NCBI GenBank assembly: GCA_023436885.1
Contig: JAEZHI010000019.1
Coordinates: 186,001 to 250,000, forward strand
Reading direction: 5' to 3'
Length of the DNA stretch: 64,000 nt
Origin: Pseudomonadota bacterium
GTDB lineage: Bacteria > Pseudomonadota > Alphaproteobacteria > Rhizobiales > Pleomorphomonadaceae
In this document: positions 50,101 through 60,300 of the stretch, piece by piece
Position numbering within the stretch: position 1 is the stretch's first letter
Layout of the letters: every line of letters begins with the position of its first letter
Notes under the pieces: model-generated
Told to the model about the DNA's origin: nothing
The model's input: the letters and a program-made list of their open reading frames with translations, nothing else
The model's database searches: none
Position numbers and translations under genes: made by a program

Positions 50101-52326
50101 TCACTCCCAGGTCAGTAGGAACCGACCGTCGGCCGGCAATTTGTATGTGATGCGGTCGGGTGAACTTTCCTGAGGATCAAGAACGTTACCGCCAATGGTC
50201 TTGAGCTCAACCTTGCCGAGCCTGTGGCGCTTCAGACGGACGACGCTCAGTCCGGCAGCACAGACCGCGCCATCGTGAAGCGTAATGGTGAGGCTGTGTT
50301 GACCGGTGCGCTCCAGCGTCGGCAACAGGTGATCGCAGAAGATCCGGAAGGGCGCGCCATCCATGTGATGATTGGCACGGGTAGCAAAGATGAAAGCCGC
50401 CCCTGCTCCGTAGATCTCCTGCCCGACCTGGCCAGCGGGCTGTCCGTCGACGTAAACATCTTCGACCGGGAAGGAGAGTTTGCGGTCGATATGACCATTG
50501 GCCTCGCGTTGCTTGGGCGAGATAACCTCCGGCGGCAAGGCATCTGGATAGTAGAACCAGCCACGGTCGAGCGCGTACTTGCAGTACTCAAACACCAGCA
50601 TCCGCGCCGTTGGATCTATGTCGCGACCACCGTCTTCCAGATAGCGTTCGAAAGCCGCAAAGGAGTCAAAACATTCATAAATTGCCATATATGGCGCATC
50701 CTGCAGGCAGGTAACGCCCATGAAGTTGAGATAATGGACTGCGTGATCGATTTGGCTCTCCCACATTTCGGCGTTGTGGAAGAAGCTGGCGAGATAGACG
50801 TAGCTTTGCTCAAAATAGATATCTTCGTTGGTGAGGCGCCACAGCCGCATGCAGGCGGCTGCTCCCCAAGCCGTCAGGTTGGCTTGGTAGTTGAGGTTGA
50901 ACCGCAAACCCACTGCCGTATCGATAGCGGCTCGCGCTTCATTCAGGAAGCGCTCGTCGTCCGTCAGTTCGAAGGCCTGAAGCATGACCCAGGCATAAAT
51001 GCCGCCGACGTCCGTCTGCCCCCGACCGTCGGCCTCGGCGGTTCTGGTGATGATGCTGAAATCGGTAATCTTGTACTGGACCGGCCACTTGTACTTGAAA
51101 TGGTGCGCTGCCTTGATGCCGTAGTCGATCGACTTCATCAGCAGGTCGCGTGCCTGTTCATCCCCATCCAAGGCCAGGATCCCGAGATTCAGCATCGGAT
51201 GGTAAAGATACCAGCTGTCGATTGCGTCCGCGTCCTTGTCCTCGCCAACGTTCGGCAGATACCGGCGCAATGATTTCAGCTTGGGATCGTAGAACCTCTC
51301 TAGCCCGGCCTTGAACTCGGCCTCGAGCGGGTGCTGCTCGCCGCACCACTTACCCCAGTCATGGATCGCCTCGACGATGGACATCTGCACCATGATGTCG
51401 GGATACTCGGCGCCGGTGTAGGGATGGATGTAGCGACACCCGTAGTGCTTGATGGTTGCTTCAGGCGCCTCGTCGAGATCGCGCAAAGTCCGCTCCGACC
51501 GCTCGATCCAGTCGCGGTATTCCACGTCTGGCCGCTCAATGAGCTTGTAGGCGACACCCAGCATCTGAACAAAACGCAGGGCGGACTCTCGCTCGTGCGA
51601 CGGCACTTTTTTGCAGAATGCTAGAATGGCGTCGGACAACGTGATTTCGACACCGGCTGCCAAGGCATCGGTTGGGGGCGTGCCACTCTGTGTTGGGGTT
51701 GGAATGAGGTAGCCGAGCTCGGGCCATCTACCACCCACGACGCCTGAAGGCTTGGTCTTGGTGGCGCGAAAATAATCGTTCATGGCGGTGAGGTTCTGGA
51801 AATACAGAACCGTACCGAAATGGGGCTCGTTCACCCGGAAATAAAGGAGACCGCTGTTGAGCCCGCGCTGACCTGCCTCGACATTGCCCTTGGCGCCGAG
51901 CGGATCGTCTTTGTTGTCCAGCGGGTAAACATCACGCGGCATGAACGGGATCAGCATCGGCACCGCGGGCGTAAACTGTACTGTCATGCGCAGGTGATCA
52001 AACCCGTCTTCGCCAGTCCGGAAGGTGATCACGTGTTCGCCGAGCGCACTCCGAATTCTCAGCTTCGCTGCTTCACCCGCCTGAGGCTTGAGTTCCCTGC
52101 AATCGAATTCGCTGGTCAGATAAGCCGCGCGCAAGGCGAGCCCACCGTGTCCCTTGCGACGTATGAAGGCCCACACGGAATCCATGCTGGCGCGGAGCTC
52201 GACGCTCATCTCTCCGAGAGGGAAGCGTGCGATGTGTTTGCCCGCGTCGTCGTCGAATGCCTGACGAACGCCAAGCACATAAGGACTCACGCCAGCGACG
52301 TCGGGGTTCAGTGCAAGAGTCTGCAT
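50101..52326 (-). CDS. uncharacterised 741-residue protein, possibly a six-hairpin glycosidase-like fold
   Basis: I do not recognise this protein. It has no signal peptide and starts behind GAGAGTGAGGAG. Residues 1-250 look beta-rich. The middle (about 260-590) has repeated helical pairs with aromatic and acidic residues (DAIDSWYLYHPMLNLGILALDG, FNLNYQANLTAWGAAACMRLWRL, QIDHAVHYLNFMGVTCLQDAPY), reminiscent of (alpha/alpha)6 barrels in glycosidases and lyases. The C-terminus is beta-rich again. It may be an enzyme on a carbohydrate or uronate; this is speculative. An SDR follows within three bases and a weak EcfG-type promoter precedes it. Confidence 0.7.
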   Translation of the reverse strand: MQTLALNPDVAGVSPYVLGVRQAFDDDAGKHIARFPLGEMSVELRASMDSVWAFIRRKGHGGLALRAAYLTSEFDCRELKPQAGEAAKLRIRSALGEHVITFRTGEDGFDHLRMTVQFTPAVPMLIPFMPRDVYPLDNKDDPLGAKGNVEAGQRGLNSGLLYFRVNEPHFGTVLYFQNLTAMNDYFRATKTKPSGVVGGRWPELGYLIPTPTQSGTPPTDALAAGVEITLSDAILAFCKKVPSHERESALRFVQMLGVAYKLIERPDVEYRDWIERSERTLRDLDEAPEATIKHYGCRYIHPYTGAEYPDIMVQMSIVEAIHDWGKWCGEQHPLEAEFKAGLERFYDPKLKSLRRYLPNVGEDKDADAIDSWYLYHPMLNLGILALDGDEQARDLLMKSIDYGIKAAHHFKYKWPVQYKITDFSIITRTAEADGRGQTDVGGIYAWVMLQAFELTDDERFLNEARAAIDTAVGLRFNLNYQANLTAWGAAACMRLWRLTNEDIYFEQSYVYLASFFHNAEMWESQIDHAVHYLNFMGVTCLQDAPYMAIYECFDSFAAFERYLEDGGRDIDPTARMLVFEYCKYALDRGWFYYPDALPPEVISPKQREANGHIDRKLSFPVEDVYVDGQPAGQVGQEIYGAGAAFIFATRANHHMDGAPFRIFCDHLLPTLERTGQHSLTITLHDGAVCAAGLSVVRLKRHRLGKVELKTIGGNVLDPQESSPDRITYKLPADGRFLLTWE

Positions 52327-52362
52327 TCTTGCTCCTCACTCTCCGTTAAACACGGGAGTGAG

Positions 52363-52387
52363 AACAGACTTTCGCGGCATATGTTCC
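52363..52387 (-). promoter_or_regulatory. possible EcfG-type promoter of the 741-residue gene
   Basis: On the minus strand GGAAC (52387-52383) and TGTT (52366-52363) are 16 bases apart; the -10 element matches at three of four bases. The start codon is 37 bases downstream. Confidence 0.35.
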
Positions 52388-52466
52388 ACGATACGACGCT
52401 TTTGGAGGATGCGCTGCCAACCGCGCAGGTAGGTTCTAAGCGTGGTCCGCGCTCGAAGGATCTCGT

Positions 52467-53057
52467 CTACGAGCCGAGCTCGCGGATGCGTCCGAGGTCC
52501 TTGACGAAGGCATCGAAGGCGACGCGTTTTGCCTCCGAGTCCGGAATTCTCAAGAGGTAGGACGGATGCACGGTGAGGTACCCACGTCGGTTGCCGAAAA
52601 ACATCGGCCCGCGTTCGCGCGTCACGGCGACGGAACGCTCGGCAAGCGCCATCCCGGCCGTGGCGCCAAGAGCAACGACCACGCTGGGCCGTATCAAGTC
52701 GATCTCCCGCCACAGCCACCAGCGATAGTGCACGATTTCGGACGTACTGGGCTTGCGGTGCATGCGGCGTTTGCCGCGTTCAACGAAGTGGAATTGCTTC
52801 ACCGCGTTGGTGACGTAGACCTCGCCACGATCGATGTTCGCCGCAGCAAGCGCTCGATCGAAAAGGCGGCCAGCTGGCCCCACGAAGGGACGGCCTTCTC
52901 GATCCTCGACATCGCCCGGCTGTTCGCCAACAAAGGCGATGGCGGCAGAAACCGGCCCTTCACCCGGCACGACGCGTCCCACCCCGGGTTCCTGAGGGAA
53001 CGCCTGCCTCAAGACCTCATTCAGCTCATCGACGGTTGCAAAATCCCGGTCGGTCAT
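52467..53057 (-). CDS. UdgX-like uracil-DNA glycosylase without cysteines
   Basis: This 196-residue protein belongs to the uracil-DNA glycosylase superfamily. Motif A is GEQPGDVED (44-52), FVGPAGRLFDRAL and YVTNAVKQFHF follow, and HPSYLLR (164-170) is motif B. The loop KRRMH (96-100) corresponds to the KRRIH loop whose histidine lets UdgX link covalently to uracil-DNA. Unlike characterised UdgX and family-4 enzymes it has no cysteine, so it cannot hold their iron-sulfur cluster. It follows the DUF72 gene by 36 bases on one transcript and should take part in repair of deaminated DNA. Confidence 0.85.
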   Translation of the reverse strand: MTDRDFATVDELNEVLRQAFPQEPGVGRVVPGEGPVSAAIAFVGEQPGDVEDREGRPFVGPAGRLFDRALAAANIDRGEVYVTNAVKQFHFVERGKRRMHRKPSTSEIVHYRWWLWREIDLIRPSVVVALGATAGMALAERSVAVTRERGPMFFGNRRGYLTVHPSYLLRIPDSEAKRVAFDAFVKDLGRIRELGS

Positions 53058-53093
53058 CGCGATGCCTCTGCAGCAACTTGCCAACCGAATGCG

Positions 53094-54044
53094 TCAGCTT
53101 TCGCCTGAACTCAGCTGGGTCCAAGGCGGTTCCCGGCCCCACAGCATCGGGGCCGTCTCGATGGGATGCCATTCGGCGCCAAGCTCACGCATGATCGCAA
53201 GCGCATCATCAGGCGCACGGAGACCATCCGTATTGTCGAAGAACAGGTAGACGTCGCGCGGTCGATCAGCAGCTCTTGTGGCGCTGACAAAATCGCCATC
53301 GTTCATCGGCTCGCCCTGCGACCAAGCGGCGATACGCTGCGCCCAACGTCGGCGCTCGGCATCGTCATAGCCGGACCGGTAGAGCTGTCGCGAGCCATGC
53401 AGGCGGCAATAGACGAAGCCTGCCGTCACATCCATCAATCGCGGCCATTCCACCGTATCGGCACAAACAAGAGCGACCTGACGCTCGCGCAGCAATTCGA
53501 TGAACGCTGGATCGATGAAGCTGTTGTGCCGAATTTCCAAAGCGTGGCGGATTGGCTGCTTGGCCGGGCGTGTCTCGTCAGGACTGGCGATATGGTCATC
53601 GTGCTTGCGAGCCATGTCCGCTGCCGCTTCGGTGTCGTGCGGCAGCAGCGAAAGAAAGGCGCGCATCCTCTCGATGTTCAGGGAGAAGCTGGCCGGCAGT
53701 TGCCAGAGTATCGGTCCAAGTTTCGCACCCAGCCGTAGCACACCAGAAGCGAAGAAGTTGGCGAGCGGCGCCTCGATGTCCTGAAGCCGCTTGACGTGCG
53801 TGATGAAGCGCGGCCCTTTCACGGCGAACACAAAATTTTCAGGCACTTCCGAAGCCCAGCGATCAAAGGTCCGCGGCTTCTGCAAACCATAGAAGGTGCC
53901 ATTGATTTCCAGGGACGGGAAATGCGAAGCCGCATAGCTCAGTTCTCTGTTTTGTTTCAGTCCCTTGGGATAGAAGTTACCTCGCCAGGACGGGTAGGTC
54001 CAGCCGGACAATCCAATGCGAATGACGCCTGCCTTCGAGGACAT
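53094..54044 (-). CDS. DUF72 family protein
   Basis: This 316-residue protein is a DUF72 (YecE-like) TIM-barrel protein: IRIGLSGWTYPSWRGNFYP at the start, LEINGTFYGLQKP, FAVKGPRFITHVKRL, YCRLHGSRQLYRSGY and DVYLFFDNTD. The start at 54044 is the family start behind AAGGAGCTGGC. Its biochemical role is unknown. It is led by a full EcfG-type promoter and followed by the UdgX-like gene, which hints at a role in stress or DNA repair. Confidence 0.88.
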   Translation of the reverse strand: MSSKAGVIRIGLSGWTYPSWRGNFYPKGLKQNRELSYAASHFPSLEINGTFYGLQKPRTFDRWASEVPENFVFAVKGPRFITHVKRLQDIEAPLANFFASGVLRLGAKLGPILWQLPASFSLNIERMRAFLSLLPHDTEAAADMARKHDDHIASPDETRPAKQPIRHALEIRHNSFIDPAFIELLRERQVALVCADTVEWPRLMDVTAGFVYCRLHGSRQLYRSGYDDAERRRWAQRIAAWSQGEPMNDGDFVSATRAADRPRDVYLFFDNTDGLRAPDDALAIMRELGAEWHPIETAPMLWGREPPWTQLSSGES

Positions 54045-54067
54045 GCCAGCTCCTTGCTCTTCCTGAG

Positions 54068-54092
54068 AACGTTGCGGTCGCCAGCTGGTTCC
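54068..54092 (-). promoter_or_regulatory. EcfG-type promoter of the DUF72-udgX operon
   Basis: On the minus strand GGAAC (54092-54088) and CGTT (54071-54068) are 16 bases apart, a full consensus match. The DUF72 start is 24 bases downstream. Confidence 0.65.
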
Positions 54093-54193
54093 TCGATTGT
54101 CCCGACGGAGGGACACACTGCTAGGGGATTTCACGTTGTTGACCCAAACCTGACCCAGACGGTAGGGAACTGAAGTTCAAAGCGAGGCACAGC

Positions 54194-54586
54194 ATGGCCT
54201 TCGGAAAGACAGTGCGATTGGTGATTGCCGGCCTTTATGTGCTGGCGATGCTGGTTGCTGCCGTCATGCCCGCATCGTCCATGACGTCAATGCGCTCTTC
54301 TCCGATCGTCACCTCGGCTGCAGATTGCGGCCCGGGAATGGCTGACATGAAGCACGCTTCGCAAAGCACCAAGATGACCGGCGGAGCATGCGATCTCGCA
54401 GATCACCAGGGTAGCGCCCCCTGCATGCTCGGCAGCGTCTGCGCCGATCTGCCAAGCGGCATGTTCGTCAACCTCCTGCCGAGTCCGCGTGTTACCGAGA
54501 GCGAACAACCTGCTATCGCTTCGGCTGCTCCATTGCTTGGGCTCGATCCGACCCCAGGGCTCCGCCCACCCAGCCTTTCCGCCTGA
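54194..54586 (+). CDS. small exported or membrane-anchored Cys/Met/His-rich protein
   Basis: This 130-residue protein has a hydrophobic segment at about 8-27 (VRLVIAGLYVLAMLVAAVMP) that would be a signal peptide or anchor. The rest contains five cysteines and clustered Met and His (CGPGMADMKHAS, GGACDLADHQG, APCMLGSVC), a pattern fit for metal binding. I recognise no family. It lies 202 bases ahead of the CusCBA-F genes on the same strand, so a role in copper or silver handling is plausible but unproven. Confidence 0.55.
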   Translation: MAFGKTVRLVIAGLYVLAMLVAAVMPASSMTSMRSSPIVTSAADCGPGMADMKHASQSTKMTGGACDLADHQGSAPCMLGSVCADLPSGMFVNLLPSPRVTESEQPAIASAAPLLGLDPTPGLRPPSLSA

Positions 54587-54788
54587 CAGCCAGATACGGT
54601 CGATTGTGCCTGCCGCCGGTTGCGGTCGGTGTCGTTCCGCGTCGCTGTCATTTCCTTGCCGAGCCGTAGCGCCGCGCCGTCGCGACGCCTGTTCAACGTC
54701 CTTCGATGCCATCCTGACTGATGGACCGACAGGGCAGCAAGGCTGGCATCATCACGACCTGATGTCGGCGGAAAGCCTCTGAACCCCT

Positions 54789-56042
54789 ATGTTATCAGTT
54801 GTTTTGCCCCGCGCTCGCGGGGCTTGGCTCGCCGTGCCAATCGCCGGCTTGATAGCCTTTGGCGCCCACGCAGCGGAGCCAAAATCCGAAATCGCGGATC
54901 TCCTCGCCATCGCTCGCCGAATGAATCCGGACGTCGCGGCCGCGGCGCTTGACGCCGACGCCGCAAGAGCGCGCGTCGACTATGCCGGCGCCTGGGACGA
55001 TCCCAAGGTCAAGATCGAGCTGACAAGTCCGCGCGACGACTTCGGCTCCCTTTCCCAGGAAACCTATCAGATCCGGCAGATGCTGCCCCTGTGGGGCCAG
55101 ACCGGATTGAAACGCGAGATCGCCAAATGGGAGGCGAGCAAGGCGACGGCTTCCGTGAGGGATATCGAGACACAGATCGCGTATCGCGTGAAGGTCGCCT
55201 ATGCGGAGTACCATTCGGCGCATCTTGCGCTCGATGAGACGCAGAAGCTCACCGCGACATTCGATCGCCTGGCCGGCATAGCCCGCGCCCGCTACGCGGA
55301 AAACGCCGCGTCCATCGCGGATGCCACCGGGGCCCAAAGCGAGGCAGGTTCGCTCAGAGCCGACATCGCCCGTCTTGCCGCCGAGAAGAAAGCCGCCGCC
55401 GCCCGCCTCAACCGGCTTCTCGGACGTAGCGCCGATGCACCGCTTGTCGCCCACCCCTCGCCACGCGCGGTGCCGCCAGTCAAGGCGATCAAGACGGAAG
55501 ACCTGATCGGCCGCGCCAATGCCGGCTCGCCACGGATCCAGATGGGGCTTGCCGAAGCGGAGGCCGCCAAGAGCGAACAGCGCCTCGCCGAGCGCAATTT
55601 CCTTCCCGGCGTCGAACTCGGCGTCAGCGCCATGCGCAACAACGACCGTTTTGACGGTGCCGAGGTGATGATGGAATTCTCCGTGCCTCTCCAGTGGAGT
55701 GCCAAGCGCGCGGAACAACGGGAAGCCGCAGCCAAGGCCGAGGCGGCGCGCGTCAAGCTCGACGCCCTTCGACTCGACAACGACGCCGATATCCGCTCGG
55801 CCATCTCCGATCTGGCGGCGCTCGGCACGCGACGGAAGGTCATCGCCGGCACCACGTTGCCGCAGGCGCGCATCGCACTCGATGCCTCGACCAAAGCTTA
55901 TGCCCTCGGCAAGGCCGATTTCCCCTCCGTTCTCGCCGCCGAACAGGCCCTGCGCCGGATGCTGGTCGACAACATCGAGGCAACCTTCAAGGAACAGCTC
56001 GCGCTCGCCGAAATCGAGCGCATCGTCGGAGAAGATTTCTGA
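54789..56042 (+). CDS. cusC: outer-membrane efflux channel, TolC/CusC family
   Basis: This 417-residue protein has a signal peptide (cleavage after AHA, about residue 28) and the helical repeats of TolC-type channels: two related halves with ARMNPDVAAAALDADAARARVDYAGAW and GEVELGVSAMRN-like segments (here LGVSAMRNNDRFDG). The spacing and QIRQMLPLWGQTGLKR motif match CusC-type heavy-metal channels. It forms the outer-membrane exit of the pump. It overlaps the next gene by one base (TGATG), so translation is coupled. Confidence 0.87.
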   Translation: MLSVVLPRARGAWLAVPIAGLIAFGAHAAEPKSEIADLLAIARRMNPDVAAAALDADAARARVDYAGAWDDPKVKIELTSPRDDFGSLSQETYQIRQMLPLWGQTGLKREIAKWEASKATASVRDIETQIAYRVKVAYAEYHSAHLALDETQKLTATFDRLAGIARARYAENAASIADATGAQSEAGSLRADIARLAAEKKAAAARLNRLLGRSADAPLVAHPSPRAVPPVKAIKTEDLIGRANAGSPRIQMGLAEAEAAKSEQRLAERNFLPGVELGVSAMRNNDRFDGAEVMMEFSVPLQWSAKRAEQREAAAKAEAARVKLDALRLDNDADIRSAISDLAALGTRRKVIAGTTLPQARIALDASTKAYALGKADFPSVLAAEQALRRMLVDNIEATFKEQLALAEIERIVGEDF

Positions 56043-57307
56043 TGACGAAATCGCATTTCATAGCCGCAGTCGCCACAGTGGCGATTCTCACCGCCGCCGG
56101 CTTGCCATTCGCCGTCGATGCTCTGGCGCAATCCAGCCACGCGGAGCATGGCGTCGCCACACCGACTGCGCCCGCCGCTCCTGCCCCAGCCGCTCCGGCA
56201 CCGGGCGCACGCCGCGTGCTTTACTATCGCAATCCCATGGGTTTGCCGGACACATCGCCGGTGCCGAAGAAGGACGCCATGGGCATGACCTACGTGCCGG
56301 TTTATGCCGACGAGGACACCTCCGGCACCGTCGCCGTCAGCGCTGACAAGATCCAGACGCTCGGCGTCCGAACCGAAGCGGCGGCCCTCAGGGCGATGAC
56401 CCGCTCGGTCAGGGCGGTCGGCGCGGTCGCGGTCGACGAACGCAATGAGTATCAAGTGGCGCCGCGCTTCGAAGCGTGGATCGAACGCCTCGTCGCTGAC
56501 ACCACCGGCGCCACGGTTCGACGCGGCGACGTGCTGATGGAGGTCTATAGCCCAGAGCTCGTACTGGCGCAGGAGGAATATCTGTCCGCTCGTGGTGACG
56601 CGAGTCTGGCTCAGGCGGCGCTCGCTCGGTTGAAGAACCTCGGGATTGCCGACGAGGAAATCGCTCGCCTGAAGGCAACGGGAAAGGCGATGCGGACACT
56701 GCCCTACCGCGCCCAGGCGGACGGCGTCGTGCTGGAGAAGCTGGCCGTTCGCGGTATGCGCTTCATGCCGGGCGAGACGCTCTATCGTATCGCCGATCTT
56801 TCGGAGGTCTGGATGCTCGCCGAAGTGTTCGAGCAGGATCTCGCCGCGGTCCGCGTCGGCGAACAGGCGGACGTTACCATCAACTCCATGCCCGACCGGC
56901 GGTTCAAGGGAACCATCGACTTCGTCTATCCGACGCTGGCGGCCGAGAGCCGCACCGCCAAGGTACGCATCGAGCTCGCCAATCCCGATGGTGCCCTGCG
57001 GCCCAACCTCTACGGCACCGTCCATCTGGCCACCGCCACCGGCCTGCCCGTCCTCGCCGTGCCGGACTCGGCCGTGCTCGACAGCGGCACGCGCAAGGTG
57101 GTGCTGGTCGAAAGCGGCGACGGGCGCTTCGCCCCGCGCGAAGTGCAGACGGGCACGCGTGCCGACGGCTATATCCGCATCGACGGCGGCCTCGACGCCG
57201 GCGAGAAGGTCGTGAGCCGCGCCAACTTCCTCATCGATTCCGAAAGCAACCTGCGCTCGGCCCTCGCCGCCTTCGCGCCGACTGCCCCCGACGCCGGGGA
57301 GAAATAA
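56042..57307 (+). CDS. cusB: periplasmic adaptor of heavy-metal RND efflux pump, CusB type
   Basis: This 421-residue membrane-fusion protein has an N-terminal signal (ATVAILTAAGLPFAVDALAQ). A small heavy-metal module follows (YYRNPMGLPDTSPVPKKDAMGMTYVPVY). Then come the lipoyl and barrel domains: VAVDERNEYQVAPRFEAWIE, VYSPELVLAQEEYL, LSEVWMLAEVFEQDL and VPDSAVLDSGTRKVVLV. It links the inner pump to the outer channel and hands over the metal. The frame is open 5' of 56042 but this region belongs to cusC. Confidence 0.92.
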   Translation: MTKSHFIAAVATVAILTAAGLPFAVDALAQSSHAEHGVATPTAPAAPAPAAPAPGARRVLYYRNPMGLPDTSPVPKKDAMGMTYVPVYADEDTSGTVAVSADKIQTLGVRTEAAALRAMTRSVRAVGAVAVDERNEYQVAPRFEAWIERLVADTTGATVRRGDVLMEVYSPELVLAQEEYLSARGDASLAQAALARLKNLGIADEEIARLKATGKAMRTLPYRAQADGVVLEKLAVRGMRFMPGETLYRIADLSEVWMLAEVFEQDLAAVRVGEQADVTINSMPDRRFKGTIDFVYPTLAAESRTAKVRIELANPDGALRPNLYGTVHLATATGLPVLAVPDSAVLDSGTRKVVLVESGDGRFAPREVQTGTRADGYIRIDGGLDAGEKVVSRANFLIDSESNLRSALAAFAPTAPDAGEK

Positions 57308-57312
57308 CTGTC

Positions 57313-60300
57313 ATGATCGCCAGTCTCATCCGCTGGTCGGCGCGAAACATCGTCTTCGTGCTGATCGGCACCGTGCTGCTCGTCGCGGCCGGCATCTATT
57401 CGGTGGCGCGCATCCCGCTCGATGCGTTGCCCGACCTCTCCGACACCCAGGTCATCCTCTACACCGACTATCCCGGACAGGCGCCTCAGGTCGTCGAGGA
57501 TCAGGTGACCTACCCGCTCACCACCGCCATGCTGTCGGTGCCGAAATCCAAGGTGGTGCGAGGCTTCTCCTCGTTCGGCGTTTCCTTCGTCTATGTCATC
57601 TTCGAGGACGGCACCGACATCTACTGGGCGCGCTCGCGCGTGCTCGAGTACCTGAGCTTTGCCGCCAAGCGCCTGCCCGAGGGCGTGACACCGACGCTGG
57701 GGCCGGACGCCACCGGCGTCGGCTGGGTCTATCAGTATGTGCTGACGGCTAAAAACCGCACCCTCGCCGAGCTTCGCACCCTGCAGGACTGGTTTCTCCG
57801 CTACCAGTTGACCAAGGCCGGCGGCGTGTCGGAAGTGGCGAGCGTCGGCGGCTTCGTGCAGCAGTATCAGGTGGTGGTCGACCCGCAGAAGCTGCAGGCC
57901 TACGGCATTCCGCTGGCAAAGCTTAGCCAGGCGATCCGCGCCAGCAACCAGGACGTCGGCGGCCGGGTCGTCGAGATGGCAGAAACCGAGTTCGTGGTGC
58001 GCGGCCACGGCTACATCAAGTCGCCGTCCGACATCGAGAACATCGTGCTGAAGTCCGATGGCGGAACGCCTGTCCTCGTGCGCGATGTCGCCCGCGTCGA
58101 GATCGGCCCCGACGAGCGGCGCGGCCTCACCGAGCTCAACGGCGAAGGCGAGGTGGTGAGCGGCATCGTCCTGCAGCGTTCAGGCGAGAACGCCCTCAAG
58201 GTCATCGACAACGTCAAGGAAAAGATCGCCGAGCTCGCCTCGGGCCTACCCGAAGGCGTGTCGATCAAGGCCGTCTACGACCGTTCCGAACTGATCCTGA
58301 AGGCGGTCGAAAACCTCAAGGGCACGCTGATCGAGGAGAGCATCATCGTCGCCCTGGTCTGCATCGTCTTCCTGCTGCACGTGCGTTCGGCGCTCGTCGC
58401 CATCGTCACCCTGCCGATCGGCGTGATGATCGCGGTTATGATCATGAACGCCATGGGTATGACGTCGAACATCATGAGCCTCGGGGGCATCGCCATCGCC
58501 GTCGGCGCCATGGTCGACGCGTCGATCGTGATGATCGAGAATGCTCACAAGCGGCTGGAGCACGCCCCACCCGGCGCATCTCGAGTTCAAACGTTGATCG
58601 ACGCCGCCGTCGAGGTCGGACCGGCGCTGTTCTTCAGCCTCTTGGTAATTACCGTCTCCTTCCTGCCGGTGTTCGCCCTTGAGGATCAGGAGGGACGGCT
58701 GTTCAAGCCGCTCGCCTTTACCAAGACCTTCTCGATGGCCGGCGCCGCCTTCCTGTCGGTGACGCTGGTGCCGGTGCTGATGCTGATCTTCGTGCGTGGC
58801 CGCATCCTGCCGGAACAGAAGAACCCGGTGAACCGGGCGTTGATCTGGCTCTACCGGCCGATCATCCGCCTCGTACTGAGGGCGAAGCTGCTGACGATCC
58901 TCTTGGCGCTCGTTGTCCTCGGCGGCTCGGTGATTCCGGCGAGCCGGCTCGGCAGCGAGTTTATGCCGGCGCTCAACGAAGGCACCCTCCTCTACATGCC
59001 GACGACGCTGCCGGGCCTCTCCATCACCAAGGCGGCCGAACTGATCCAGGTGCAGGATCGCATCATCAAGAGCTTCCCGGAGGTGGAAAGCGTCTATGGC
59101 AAGGCGGGTCGCGCCGCGACGGCCACCGACCCGGCGCCGACCGAGATGTTCGAGACGGTGATCAACCTCAAACCGCAGGAGGAATGGCGGCCGGGCCTCA
59201 CCACGGACGGGCTGATCGCCGAGATGGACAAGGCGTTGCAGCTGCCGGGCGTTTCCAACGCCTGGACCATGCCGCTCAAGGCCCGCACCGACATGCTCTC
59301 CACCGGCATCCGCACGCCAATCGGCATCAAGGTATTCGGCCGGGACCTCGGCGAGATGGAGCGGATCGCCAAGGAGGTCGAGGCGGTAGTGAAGAAGGTG
59401 CCGGGCACCACCTCGGCCTACGCCGAACGCATCGGTGGCGGCTATTATCTCGATATCGAGCCGAGGCGTGACGAACTCGCCCGCTACGGCCTCACCGTCG
59501 GCGACATGCAGGAGGTGATCCTGACCGCGCTGGGCGGCGAGATGGTGACCACCACCGTCGAGGGCCGCGAGCGCTTCTCGGTCAACGTGCGCTATCCGCG
59601 CGATCTGAGATCGGACCCTGATGCCATCGCCAGGGACGTGCTGATCCACCCCGAGGCCGGCGGCGCCATTCCGCTCGGCCAACTGGCCGATGTCCGCCTC
59701 GCACGCGGACCGGCGACCATCCGCACCGAGAATGCTTTGCTCTCGGCTTATATCTTCGTCGACATCCGCGACCGCGACATCGGCAGCTATGTCGCTGACG
59801 CCCGGGCGGCGGTAGACGCCCAGGTGAAGATGCCTCCAGGCTATTACGTCACCTGGAGCGGCCAGTTTGAGTACATGGAGCGGGCCAAGGAGAAGCTGAA
59901 GGTGGTGGTGCCGGTCACCATCGCCCTGATCTTCCTCCTCCTCTACATGAACTTCCGCCGCATCACCGAGACGCTGATCGTCATGGCCTCGCTGCCTTTC
60001 GCCCTGGTCGGCGGCGTCTGGTACATGGATCTGCTCGGCTTCAACCTTTCAGTAGCCGTGGCCGTCGGCTTCATCGCGCTGGCCGGCGTCGCCGCCGAGA
60101 CCGGCGTGGTCATGCTGATCTACCTCGACCACGCGTTCGAGGCGATGAAGGCGAAGCGGGCGGCTGAGAACCGACCGCTGACGCGGGACGATCTCAATGC
60201 CGCCATCATGGAAGGCGCAGTCGAACGCGTTCGTCCCAAGATGATGACGGTGGTCGCCATCATGGCCGGGCTCCTGCCGATCATGTGGAGCCACGGCACC

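Noticed and set aside
58246..59682. Minus-strand open frame of 478 residues over cusA
   Set aside because: Antisense to the CusA pump; rich in Asp, His, Gln and Arg from reversed membrane codons; no start signal.
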